From positions 1 to 13,978 of the forward strand of contig JAEZIQ010000074.1 of the NCBI GenBank assembly GCA_023436605.1: DNA of 13,978 nt, written 5' to 3'. Source of the DNA: Actinomycetes bacterium. GTDB taxonomy: Bacteria > Actinomycetota > Thermoleophilia > Solirubrobacterales > 70-9. Shown piece by piece: positions 1-7,007 of the stretch (the stretch's first letter is position 1; each line of letters begins with the position of its first letter). Both the position numbers and the translations under genes were made by a program. The notes beneath the pieces were generated by a model. The model ran no database searches. It was not told where the DNA came from and was given only the letters and a program-made list of their open reading frames with translations.

Positions 1-1
1 C

Positions 2-895
2 ACCATGGCTGCCCACACCTCGCTCGGCACCACCCCGATCTACAACTGGGGCACCGACGAGCAGAAGGACGAGTGGCTGCCGCAGCTGACCAGCGGCAAG
101 AAGCTCGCCGCCTTCGGCCTGACCGAGCCCGAGGCAGGCTCCGATGCTGGCAACACCAAGACCCGCGCGGTACTCGACGGCGACGAGTGGGTGATCAACG
201 GCGCCAAGCAGTTCATCACCAACTCCGGCACTGATATTTCCGCCCTGGTCACGGTCACTGCCGTCACCGGCAAGGACGAGAATGGCCGCCTGGAGATCTC
301 GAACATCATCGTGCCCAACGGAACCCCGGGCTACACCGTCGATCCTCCCTACCGCAAGATGGGCTGGAACGCCTCCGATACCCACCCCCTCACCTTCGAG
401 GACGCCCGGGTCCCGGAGTCGAACCTGCTCGGCCCGCGCGGCCAGGGCTTCAAGCAGTTTCTGCAGATTCTCGACGGCGGCCGGATCGGCGTCGCTGCCA
501 TGTCGGTCGGTGTTGCCCAGGGCGCCCTCGACGAGGCGATCAAGTACGCCAAGGAACGCCAGGCTTTCGGCCAGTCGATCTCGAAGTTCCAGTCGATCCA
601 GGCCAAGATCGCCGACATCTCGGCCCAGCTCGAAGCGGCCCGCCTGCTCACCTACCGCGCGGCGATCGAGAAGGACCGGGGCGAGAACTTCACCCTGACC
701 GCCGCCCAGGCCAAGCTGATCACCGGCCGCCTCGCGGTCCGCGCGACCGAGGAAGCGGTTCAGATCCATGGTGGCTACGGCTTCATCGAGGAGTACCCGG
801 TCTGCCGGTTCTACCGCGACGCCAAGATCCTAACCATCGGCGAAGGCACCGACGAGGTCCAGCAGATGGTGATCGCCCGCGCCCTCGGCTGCTAG
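2..895 (+). CDS. Acyl-CoA dehydrogenase, 5'-truncated by window edge
   Basis: FAD-dependent enzyme that oxidises an acyl-CoA to the trans-2-enoyl-CoA, passing electrons to electron-transfer flavoprotein; cytoplasmic fatty-acid or branched-chain catabolism. About 297 codons are visible, while the family usually has about 380 residues, so roughly the first 80 residues (the N-terminal helical domain) lie outside the window. The ATG at base 5 is therefore probably internal. Visible blocks, numbered from that Met: the flavin/substrate segment FGLTEPEAGSDA (about 37-48), the middle beta-domain with INGAKQFITN, the C-terminal helical domain with ERQAFGQSISKFQ, then IHGGYGF and GEGTDEVQ near the end. 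The Glu of GEGT (about residue 280) is at the position of the catalytic base of short- and medium-chain dehydrogenases (Glu376 of MCAD). It ends 5 bases before the convergent TetR gene. The family is certain; chain-length preference cannot be read from the sequence. Confidence 0.93.
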   Translation, partial: TMAAHTSLGTTPIYNWGTDEQKDEWLPQLTSGKKLAAFGLTEPEAGSDAGNTKTRAVLDGDEWVINGAKQFITNSGTDISALVTVTAVTGKDENGRLEISNIIVPNGTPGYTVDPPYRKMGWNASDTHPLTFEDARVPESNLLGPRGQGFKQFLQILDGGRIGVAAMSVGVAQGALDEAIKYAKERQAFGQSISKFQSIQAKIADISAQLEAARLLTYRAAIEKDRGENFTLTAAQAKLITGRLAVRATEEAVQIHGGYGFIEEYPVCRFYRDAKILTIGEGTDEVQQMVIARALGC

Positions 896-900
896 CGGCG

Positions 901-1536
901 TTACTTCGGTCCGGCAGCCGCCCGGACGACCATTGCGGCAATGGCATCGGCAAACTCCTGATCGAGTTTGCCGGTGCCGAGCAGCCAACGCCTGAGCACC
1001 GGCCCGTACATCAGCTCTGCCAGCACTTCAGCGTCGACCTCGGGCGCGACTTGACCGGCCTCCCGGGCCGACTCGATCCTCGCCACCGTCGCTTCGGTCA
1101 GCGGCCCGGCCAACCCGGCCTGGAACTCGCGGGCCAACTTCTCGTCGGTCAGGATCTCAACCGTCATCGCCCGCATCAGGCTGTCGAAGGAAGGCTGGCT
1201 GAACTCTTCGACCGTGGCCCTGAGCAGCGTCCTGAGGTCGGATTCGAAGTCACCGGTGTCCGGGATCGCCGGCAGGTCGGAACCCTCCCCGAGGATCGCG
1301 TCGAAGACCAGTGCGCCCTTTGACGGCCACCAGCGGTAGATCGTCTGTTTGCCGACTCCCGCTTCGGCGGCCACGCCCTCGATCGTCAGGTCCCGCCACC
1401 CCTTGAGCAGCAGGAGCTTCAGGGTGGCATCGAGGATCGCAGCCCGGGACTTCATGTTCCGCCGGGCCGGGTCGGGTCCTTTCGGGTTCTGGAGCTCCCG
1501 CAACTCCCTGATCACGCGCGTCCTCTTGTCACTCAT
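901..1536 (-). CDS. TetR/AcrR-family transcriptional repressor
   Basis: DNA-binding repressor of about 211 residues. After a short basic N-terminal tail, the segment from RAAILDATLKLLLLKGW through TIEGVAAEAGVGKQTIYRWW (about residues 31-70) is a typical TetR helix-turn-helix, followed by PSKGALVFDAIL. The rest is an all-helical ligand-binding and dimerisation domain whose ligand cannot be inferred. The ATG at 1536 (MSDKRT) is preferred to a GTG at 1572, because the longer form adds an atypical hydrophobic leader and would put the operator-like palindrome inside the gene. No strong Shine-Dalgarno is visible for either. It is divergent from a broken short-chain dehydrogenase gene, the classical arrangement of a TetR repressor and its target, so it probably regulated that gene and represses itself through the inverted repeat at 1563-1579. 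Confidence 0.9.
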   Translation of the reverse strand: MSDKRTRVIRELRELQNPKGPDPARRNMKSRAAILDATLKLLLLKGWRDLTIEGVAAEAGVGKQTIYRWWPSKGALVFDAILGEGSDLPAIPDTGDFESDLRTLLRATVEEFSQPSFDSLMRAMTVEILTDEKLAREFQAGLAGPLTEATVARIESAREAGQVAPEVDAEVLAELMYGPVLRRWLLGTGKLDQEFADAIAAMVVRAAAGPK

Positions 1537-1562
1537 GACCAGCCAACCTACAAAACCCCAAG

Positions 1563-1579
1563 CGAGACGCACCGTCTCG
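1563..1579. promoter_or_regulatory. Putative TetR operator (perfect inverted repeat)
   Basis: The sequence reads CGAGACG-CAC-CGTCTCG, two perfect 7-base arms around a 3-base spacer. It lies about 26 bases upstream of the repressor start codon and about 22 bases upstream of the divergent dehydrogenase remnant. Size, symmetry and position suit a TetR-family dimer operator controlling both directions. That this repressor binds it is inferred from position only. Confidence 0.6.
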
Positions 1580-1601
1580 TCTCTGCTAGTTTTGTTTCGG
1601 T

Positions 1602-1771
1602 ATGAGCACTTCCTCCTCTACCTGGCTGGTCACCGGTTCCTCCCGGGGACTCGGACCGAGCGGCCACTGCGACTACTCGTGGGCGGAGACGCTCCCGGCC
1701 AGGTTTCCGCAGCCCTCGCGCTGAGGCGGGACGACTACGCCCGCAATCCGGGCTTCGAGTGGCCCGCCTGA
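1602..1771 (+). pseudogene. Remnant of a short-chain dehydrogenase/reductase (SDR) gene
   Basis: From an ATG at 1602 the translation begins MSTSSSTWLVTGSSRGLG, which is the first beta strand and glycine-rich NAD(P)-binding motif (TGxxxGxG) of a classical SDR. Directly after this the frame leads only to a TGA at about 1734. A different frame over about 1650-1771 reads PLRLLVGGDAPGQVSAALA and ends DDYARNPGFEWPA before a TGA. That resembles the usual SDR C-terminal tail (PLRLLLGxDA..). Only about 55 codons remain of a gene normally near 250-290. The core with the Ser-Tyr-Lys catalytic residues is missing and the two ends are in different frames, so this is a deletion plus frameshift remnant. It is divergent from the TetR gene and ends 3 bases before the convergent reductase-fold gene. 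The N-terminal match is strong; the C-terminal match is a judgement from family pattern. Confidence 0.65.
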
Positions 1772-1774
1772 GTC

Positions 1775-2329
1775 CTACTTTCGGACGCTGTAGGTGAGGT
1801 GGGCGAACTGGCCGAACTTCTCGGCCGAGATGAGTTCGAGCCGATCCGAGCGGATGTCCCGTGGAAAGAGCGGGGCGCCGGCCGTCAGGGCCACCGGGGT
1901 CAGGGTGACCTGGAGTTCGTCCAGGGCTCCGGCGTCGAGGAACTGACCGGCCAGGTCTCCCCCGCCGATCACCCAGACGTCGCCTTCGCCCGCTTCGGCG
2001 CGAATCGCTTCGAGATGATCCTCAACCGGACCGTTCACGAACCGGATGTCCTCGCCATCAGGCGCCGGCAGTTCCCGGCTGGTGAAGATGAAGGTGGGGC
2101 GTGCCCCGTAGAACTGACGCCACTTCTCGGGGCTTTCGGCGAGCTTCTCGTGGTCGTAGACCCACTCGTAGGTGGTCGAACCGGAGACCAGCACGTCGAT
2201 TCCGTCAAGGAATGACTTGAAGTCGACGGCGTCCGGCGAACCGACCTCGAACAGCCAATCGAGCGAATTGTCCTCCGTGGCGATGAACCCGTTGAGGGTC
2301 GTCGCCGTGTAGTACACGACTTTCGCCAC
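1775..2329 (-). CDS. Dihydrofolate reductase-fold protein (RibD C-terminal family)
   Basis: NADPH-dependent reductase-fold protein of 184 residues, the normal length for this family. The N-terminus VVYYTATTLNGFIAT matches the opening strand of DHFR/RibD-C proteins, which usually read xxxxSLDGxIA. The middle has LVSGSTTYEW (nucleotide-site helix) and FIFTSREL. The block DVWVIGGGDLAGQFLDAGALDEL is the conserved GGG cofactor loop, and LTPVALTAGAPLFP is the usual closing segment. It is unlikely to be the main folate enzyme: proteins of this type are common extra copies of unknown substrate. It starts with GTG, 2 bases after the PRC-barrel gene stop, so it is the third gene of an operon headed by the MeaB GTPase. 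Confidence 0.85.
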   Translation of the reverse strand: MAKVVYYTATTLNGFIATEDNSLDWLFEVGSPDAVDFKSFLDGIDVLVSGSTTYEWVYDHEKLAESPEKWRQFYGARPTFIFTSRELPAPDGEDIRFVNGPVEDHLEAIRAEAGEGDVWVIGGGDLAGQFLDAGALDELQVTLTPVALTAGAPLFPRDIRSDRLELISAEKFGQFAHLTYSVRK

Positions 2330-2331
2330 GC

Positions 2332-2721
2332 TCAGGCGGTCAGCGGGTTGGCCGTGGTCGAGCCGGCCGGACGTTCCTTCAGCTCGATCCCCCGGCCCAC
2401 CGTTTCGGGGATGCCGTAGTAATCGAGGACCTGCTGCTCCTGCTCGCGGTTGAGCGGCAGCGCCGGATCGACCGCCGGCGCGTTACGGATCACCTCGCGG
2501 TCGTACGGGGTCCAGATCCGTCCGGCCGCGGCGGCGCATTCACGGACCGAGATCGGGACGACCTTGCCGAATCGTCCGAGCTTGACGAGGATCCAGGTCG
2601 GCTGACCCGATTCGCCGTCCACGAAAAGTCCTTCGACCCTGGCGACGCCCTGACCGGTGATGTCATCGACCCGGTAACCGTCCCAGGCCTTTACGTCCTC
2701 GAGGTTCGGCTGATCACTCAT
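2332..2721 (-). CDS. PRC-barrel-like domain protein
   Basis: A 129-residue soluble protein. Residues about 8-55 (VKAWDGYRVDDITGQGVARVEGLFVDGESGQPTW is the span, then ILVKLGRFGKVVPIS) have the beta-barrel pattern of PRC-barrel proteins: a short G-x-x-V/I-x-D segment, a loop with D-x-x-S/T-G-x-P, then a hydrophobic strand ending in a VPI-type turn. The C-terminal half carries ADREV-type text (YDREVIRNAPAVDP) common after PRC barrels in actinobacteria, and ends without a membrane segment. The start at 2721 is fixed by a strong Shine-Dalgarno (GGAAGGAGAG, about 5 bases upstream). The reading frame extends further but without support. It overlaps the MeaB gene stop by 8 bases (ATGAGTGA), implying coupled translation. 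Its partner or ligand is unknown. Confidence 0.75.
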   Translation of the reverse strand: MSDQPNLEDVKAWDGYRVDDITGQGVARVEGLFVDGESGQPTWILVKLGRFGKVVPISVRECAAAAGRIWTPYDREVIRNAPAVDPALPLNREQEQQVLDYYGIPETVGRGIELKERPAGSTTANPLTA

Positions 2722-3679
2722 CAATCTCTCCTTCCAGCAGTTCGGCCGCGGCCGAGGCCGGGTCCAGTTCCCGGCTGACCACACGGTTCAGTAGCTCCGC
2801 TACACGGGGATCATCCTCGATCGCCGCTTCCAGTCTTCTCCTAAGTTTCGCAGTCGCCAGCCCCAGCACCTCGGAACGCAGGTTCCTCGCCCGGCGTTCG
2901 GCCAGGGTTCCCTCCGCTTCGATGAAGGCACGGTGCTCGGCCACCTTGGCGGCAAGCTCGTCGATTCCGTCGCCGCGGGCAGCTTCGGTCCTGAGGATCG
3001 GGACCCGCCAACCACCGGGGGTGTGGGCAAGCGAGAGGGCGCCACGGACCTCGCGGATCATCGTGTCGGTCATCGGGTGATCGGACTTGTTGACGACGAT
3101 GATGTCGGGGATCTCCATCACACCGGCTTTGAGAGCCTGGATCGAATCGCCGGAGCCGGGCATCAGGGCGAGCACGATGGTGTCGGCGTGATCGACGATG
3201 TCGATCTCGCCCTGCCCCACCCCGACCGTTTCGACCAGGACGTCGTCCTTGCCGGAGGCGTCCATCACGAGCGCCGCCTGGAGGGCGGCTTCAGAAAGGC
3301 CACCGAGCGCACCCCGGGAAGCCATCGAGCGGATGAAGACTCCCTTGTCGAGGAAGTGTTCGGTCAGCCGGATCCGGTCTCCGAGCAGGGCCCCCTGGGT
3401 GAAAGGGCTGGACGGATCGATCGACAGCACAGCGACCTGGCGGTCCTCCTCACGGAGTTCCTTGGTCAGGGCACCTATCAGAGTGCTCTTGCCGACGCCG
3501 GGAGGCCCGGTGAACCCGATGATCCTGGCATTGCCGGTCTTGGGATAGACCTCGCGAACCAGTGACCAGCCGGCCGGATCATCCGACTCGATCAGCGTGA
3601 TCGCTCTAGCGAGGGCTCGTTTATCGCCTGCCAGCAGGCGTTCAGCCAGCGGACTCATGGTGGTGGGGGTGTCATTCAT
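2714..3679 (-). CDS. meaB: MeaB/ArgK-type G3E GTPase (methylmalonyl-CoA mutase chaperone)
   Basis: GTPase that protects B12-dependent acyl-CoA mutases and gates cobalamin loading; cytoplasmic. From the start chosen here it has 321 residues, the family norm. Walker A is GPPGVGKS (about 58-65), the acidic DPSSPFTQGALLGDRIR block follows (about 88-104), ETVGVGQGEID (about 150-160) is the family switch/Walker B-side motif, and NKSD (197-200) gives guanine specificity. The C-terminal helices form the dimerisation arm. ATG 3679 is preferred: a longer TTG-started frame to 3778 would run into the divergent acyltransferase gene, and ATG 3658 would also leave a complete G domain. No mutase gene is in this window, so its client is elsewhere. 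It is followed by the PRC-barrel and reductase-fold genes in one operon. Confidence 0.92.
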   Translation of the reverse strand: MNDTPTTMSPLAERLLAGDKRALARAITLIESDDPAGWSLVREVYPKTGNARIIGFTGPPGVGKSTLIGALTKELREEDRQVAVLSIDPSSPFTQGALLGDRIRLTEHFLDKGVFIRSMASRGALGGLSEAALQAALVMDASGKDDVLVETVGVGQGEIDIVDHADTIVLALMPGSGDSIQALKAGVMEIPDIIVVNKSDHPMTDTMIREVRGALSLAHTPGGWRVPILRTEAARGDGIDELAAKVAEHRAFIEAEGTLAERRARNLRSEVLGLATAKLRRRLEAAIEDDPRVAELLNRVVSRELDPASAAAELLEGEIDE

Positions 3680-3764
3680 CGGCCCGGCCAGTCTAGAACC
3701 TGCGACGCCGGTTAGAGTCACGCCCGGTTTGGCTGGCACCCTCACATCCTTCGCCCGCAAGGGC

Positions 3765-4388
3765 ATGCTCACTCCCAAGTACGCGCGGCTCTTCTGGCGC
3801 TACCTCTGGCGACGACTCCTTACCCGCTCCGGACACCGCTGGGTGACTGACGGACCGGTCTTCTTCGGGCGGGGACTCCAGCTCCAGACCGGACCCAAGG
3901 CGAGGATCAGCTTCGGCCGCTGGGTCTGGATCGGTGACGGCACCAAGATCCGCTGCCACGAGGGGGAGGTCCAGATCGGCCCCAAGACCGTCTTCGGCCA
4001 GGAATGCACGATCTCCGCCTACCGCAAGGTGCGGATCGGGGCCGAGTGCGTGATCGCCGACCGCACGATGTTCATCGACTTCGACCACGGTGTGGTCGAC
4101 ATCGAGAAACCGATCCGTGACCAGGGCATCTACATGGAAGATGTGATCGTCGGATCCAACGTCTGGATCGGCTATGGCGCCGCGATCCTCCGGGGGGTGA
4201 AAGTCGGAGACAACTCGGTGATCGGCACCAATTCCGTGGTCACCAAAGACGTGCCCGCCAACGCCGTTGTCGGAGGAGTTCCGGCCCGGGTCATCCGGAT
4301 GCGCGAAGCCCCGCGGGAACTCAGCTGGCCAGACCCGGTTGAACCGGATCCCGACGATCCCGAAGTAATGGACCTTCCGGGCCGCTAG
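3765..4388 (+). CDS. Hexapeptide-repeat acyltransferase (left-handed beta-helix, maltose O-acetyltransferase-like)
   Basis: A 207-residue member of the maltose acetyltransferase/CatB/WbbJ superfamily, which transfers acetyl or another acyl group from a CoA donor to a sugar hydroxyl. It opens with a basic amphipathic stretch (FWRYLWRRLLTR) and then a long run of [IV]-G-x-x-x-x turns: WIGDGTKI, IGPKTVFG, IGAECVIA, VGSNVWIGYGAAIL, VKVGDNSVIGTNSVV. It ends with VVGGVPARVIRMR, the usual C-terminal signature. His108 in DFDHGVVD is a plausible catalytic base. ATG 3765 is the first sensible start; upstream in-frame sequence overlaps the MeaB start region. Its stop TAG shares CTAG with the stop of the glucosyltransferase gene on the other strand. 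Beside a methylglucan-type cluster, it could acylate the glucan; M. tuberculosis Rv3034c is a comparable acetyltransferase-like gene near Rv3030-Rv3032. The acceptor is inferred. Confidence 0.85.
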   Translation: MLTPKYARLFWRYLWRRLLTRSGHRWVTDGPVFFGRGLQLQTGPKARISFGRWVWIGDGTKIRCHEGEVQIGPKTVFGQECTISAYRKVRIGAECVIADRTMFIDFDHGVVDIEKPIRDQGIYMEDVIVGSNVWIGYGAAILRGVKVGDNSVIGTNSVVTKDVPANAVVGGVPARVIRMREAPRELSWPDPVEPDPDDPEVMDLPGR

Positions 4389-5572
4389 GTCTTGGTAACC
4401 ACGAGCCCTTCGTAAAGGTCCAGGGTCTGCTGGGCGATTTCGTCCCAGTCGAACATGCGAATGTGGGCGAGGCCCTCTTCAACCATGCGCTTTGAGAGCT
4501 CCGGGTCGCCCAGGACCAGGATCGCAGCTTCAGCCAGATGCTCCGGATCGGATGCCCGGAAGCGGAGACCGGCACCCTCGATCGGCACGACCTCGCGCAG
4601 GCCACCGGTGTCGGCGGCGATACAGGGGCACTCGGAAGCCATTGCTTCGAGGGCGACCAGACCGAAGGGCTCATAGATCGAGGGAACCACGGTCAGGTCG
4701 GCGATCCGGTAGAGCGAGTGAAGGACGTCGTCGCCAATCCAGCCGAGGAAGGTGCCGTGCTCCATCAACCCGAGTTCCTCGGCCTGTTTGTGGAGTTCGG
4801 CCTCGTGGGTGCCGGAGCCGGCGACCAGGAAGCGGGTGTTCGGCAGCGATTCGATCACCTGCGGCATCGCCTCGAGCGCGAGCTGGAAGCCCTTCTCGTA
4901 AACGAGCCGGCCGATCAGCAGGACCAGGTTCTCCTCCGGTGCGGCGAACTGGCTGCGGAGCCGCGCCAGTTCCACCGGATCATCGGCCGGAAGGTCTTCC
5001 GGGTCGATCCCGTTCGGGATCACCGAGATGCTGCCCTCTTCGACGCTGAAAATGTCAGCTATCTGCTCGCGCATGAAATGCGAACAGGCGATCACGCGGT
5101 CGGAGCGGTTCGCAATCCACTTCTCAACCCCGTGGATGTGGGACTGGGGATGCTTGTCGACCCAGCCCTGGTGGCGACCGAACTCGGTCGCGTGGATCGT
5201 GGTGACCAGCGGGGCGTCAAACCGGCGGGCGAGGTGATCGCAGGCGCCTGCCACCAGCCAGTCGTGGCCGTGGACGAGATCGAAATCGAACCGGTCCCCG
5301 AGCTCGACACCGGCGGCCAGCATGTCCGCGTTCATCCGTTCGACCCAGGTCACGAACTCGCCGAGATCGGTCGGCCGCTCCGGTTCGACGATGCGGTGGA
5401 TCTGGACTCCCGCCATTTCCTCTTCGACCGTGGCCTGCTCGCCGCCGCGGGTGAGTACGTGAACTTCAACCCCGAGACCGACCAGCGCCTCGGAAAGCTT
5501 GCGCACGTGACGGGCCAGCCCACCTTCGATCAGCGGCGGGTATTCCCAGGTGACAACGAGGATGCGAGACAA
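4385..5572 (-). CDS. GT4-family alpha-glucosyltransferase, Rv3032-like (glycogen/methylglucan chain elongation)
   Basis: Retaining GT-B glycosyltransferase of 395 residues. M. tuberculosis Rv3032, which it resembles throughout, elongates alpha-1,4-glucan chains of methylglucose lipopolysaccharide and glycogen from a nucleotide-glucose. The N-terminal domain begins ILVVTWEYPPLIEGGLARHV with the GGL donor/acceptor loop (17-19); VHGHDWLVA (100-108) and TTIHATEFGRHQGWV (124-138) follow, both shared with Rv3032. The C-terminal domain has VIPNGID, IGRLVYEKG (220-228) and the E-x7-E pair E301/E309 in YEPFGLVALEA. No signal or membrane segment, so cytosolic. The start is a TTG at 5572: it puts the conserved first beta strand at residue 2, and no ATG or GTG lies between it and the family block. 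It follows the GH57 gene by 13 bases with no clear Shine-Dalgarno, suggesting coupling. Confidence 0.92.
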   Translation of the reverse strand: MSRILVVTWEYPPLIEGGLARHVRKLSEALVGLGVEVHVLTRGGEQATVEEEMAGVQIHRIVEPERPTDLGEFVTWVERMNADMLAAGVELGDRFDFDLVHGHDWLVAGACDHLARRFDAPLVTTIHATEFGRHQGWVDKHPQSHIHGVEKWIANRSDRVIACSHFMREQIADIFSVEEGSISVIPNGIDPEDLPADDPVELARLRSQFAAPEENLVLLIGRLVYEKGFQLALEAMPQVIESLPNTRFLVAGSGTHEAELHKQAEELGLMEHGTFLGWIGDDVLHSLYRIADLTVVPSIYEPFGLVALEAMASECPCIAADTGGLREVVPIEGAGLRFRASDPEHLAEAAILVLGDPELSKRMVEEGLAHIRMFDWDEIAQQTLDLYEGLVVTKT

Positions 5573-5585
5573 GATGGCGTGAGGG

Positions 5586-7007
5586 CTAGGGGATCAGGAA
5601 GGGCACGAGGCTGAGGTCGGGGGCCAGTCCGCGAAGCTGTGGCCGGATCGGTACCCCGCTGTTTGTTGAATCGGATTGTAGGGCTTCGAACGCGTTTTCC
5701 GCATGACCTGTGGCCCGTTCGAACGGGTAGTCGCCGGCCTGGCCGCGCTTGTCGAGGAAGGCCCAGTCGCTTGACTGGACCATCAGCAGCTCCCGCACCG
5801 CTCTTTCCGCCCGACCTTTCGGTAGCCGTGCGACCGTTTCCGCAACCGTCAGCTCGAGACCGCGCGAAGCCCAGGCGAGGTCGGCCACGGCGGGCGCATC
5901 CCAGGTCCTGAAGTCCTTCTCCTCACCCCAGGTGGAGGCCGCCAGCCCGGTTTGCCGGGCCCCGGGACCGTGCCGCTCGAAAGCCTCGTCGAGCGTGACC
6001 AGGTTGACCCCCGCAGCCTCCGCCCCGTCGAGCACCGCGGCCAGCCATTCGGGGCCCTCCGACCACCAGTGGCCGAGCAGTTCGCAGTCGATCGCGAAAG
6101 TGATCAGGCCCCGTCGACCCTGTTTTCTCTGGAAGCCGTCGAGTCGGTCCCGCACCGACTCCAGGAACTCGGCGGCCTGCTCCCGGGCCCTCTGGCGAGC
6201 GGCTTCGGCGTCGTAGGGACCGCCATCGATGCGGAAGATTCTGACCCCGTTCATCGAGAGCCGGTGGAAATCCAGATAGCCGGGCCAGGAGGGATAACCG
6301 GACATGTCCCAGAGCCAGGAGATCGCTTCCCAGTCGATCGTGAAAGCGAGCGGGCCAGCCTCGGTCCGCACAGGGACCAGGGCTTCCATCTGCTCCTCGT
6401 GACGACTCTGGTCGACGCAGAACCACTCGATCCCGTTGCGGGCTAGGTCCCGCTCAAGTCCCGGCCGATAGGCGCATTCGGGCAGCCAGAATCCGGAAGA
6501 GGGACCGAACCGGCGTTCATGCGACGCGAGACCGGCCCCGATCTGGGTGTCGAGACCAGCCCGGGTGGCCAGCAGCGGGAGGACCGCGTGAGTGGCGCTC
6601 GAGGGAATCAGCGAAACGTTGCGCTCCCCGGCGGCAGCGAAAGCGTCGAGCGGCCTCCCGTTTACCGCTTCCAGCAGTTCCGTTGCCCTTTCGTAGCGGG
6701 CAACCACCGCCTCGGCCGCGGGCACATGGTCGGCGTCGGCCGTCTCGACGTCGCGCCGGGCCGCACCCAGCCGCAGGTCACGCAGGAAGGCCGCCAGCCG
6801 CTCGGCCACCCCCTCGGCCTCAAGCTGATCGGCGAGGACCGGGGTTACGGTCATGGTCAGGTTCCGGGCGACATCCAGAACCGGAAGGTGAGACCGGACC
6901 ACCGCGTCGAAGAGCCACTCCTCGCCGAAGGGGTAGGTGCCGAACCCCTCGACATAGGGCATGTGTGAATGGAGGACGATCGCGAGATCGCCGGACCCCT
7001 CAGACAT
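5586..7007 (-). CDS. GH57 1,4-alpha-glucan branching enzyme, Rv3031-like
   Basis: GH57 enzyme that cleaves an alpha-1,4-glucan and rejoins the piece by an alpha-1,6 bond. 473 residues, a little shorter than characterised members (about 525-560). Motif 1 is HSHMPYV (13-19). WLPECAYRPG (174-183) holds the expected nucleophile Glu177, and FAIDCELLGHWW (304-315) the expected acid/base Asp307. STWGEEKDF (358-366) and MVQSSDWAFL (409-418) are further branching-enzyme blocks in the C-terminal helical domain. No signal peptide. The first eight bases of the gene overlap the upstream methyltransferase stop (ATGTCTGA), so translation is probably coupled. Order and sequence match Rv3030-Rv3031-Rv3032 of M. 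tuberculosis. Activity is inferred from intact motifs; GH57 proteins of this type can also be weak alpha-amylases. Confidence 0.92.
   Translation of the reverse strand: MSEGSGDLAIVLHSHMPYVEGFGTYPFGEEWLFDAVVRSHLPVLDVARNLTMTVTPVLADQLEAEGVAERLAAFLRDLRLGAARRDVETADADHVPAAEAVVARYERATELLEAVNGRPLDAFAAAGERNVSLIPSSATHAVLPLLATRAGLDTQIGAGLASHERRFGPSSGFWLPECAYRPGLERDLARNGIEWFCVDQSRHEEQMEALVPVRTEAGPLAFTIDWEAISWLWDMSGYPSWPGYLDFHRLSMNGVRIFRIDGGPYDAEAARQRAREQAAEFLESVRDRLDGFQRKQGRRGLITFAIDCELLGHWWSEGPEWLAAVLDGAEAAGVNLVTLDEAFERHGPGARQTGLAASTWGEEKDFRTWDAPAVADLAWASRGLELTVAETVARLPKGRAERAVRELLMVQSSDWAFLDKRGQAGDYPFERATGHAENAFEALQSDSTNSGVPIRPQLRGLAPDLSLVPFLIP

Noticed and set aside
1684..1695. Second operator half (GGAG-ACG-CTCC) inside the SDR remnant
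   Set aside because: Arms of only four bases, expected by chance in this base composition, and not matching the CGAGACG arms fully.
3597..3764. Longer acyltransferase from an upstream in-frame start
   Set aside because: The added segment lies antisense to the MeaB N-terminus and has no beta-helix pattern; ATG 3765 gives a family-sized protein.
3680..3778. Longer MeaB protein from a TTG at 3778
   Set aside because: The added residues lack family similarity, have no ribosome binding site, and overlap the start of the divergent acyltransferase.
4538..5614. A 358-codon plus-strand open frame opposite the GT4 gene
   Set aside because: It is a high-GC antisense shadow: no family motifs, and the minus strand frame has a complete glycosyltransferase.
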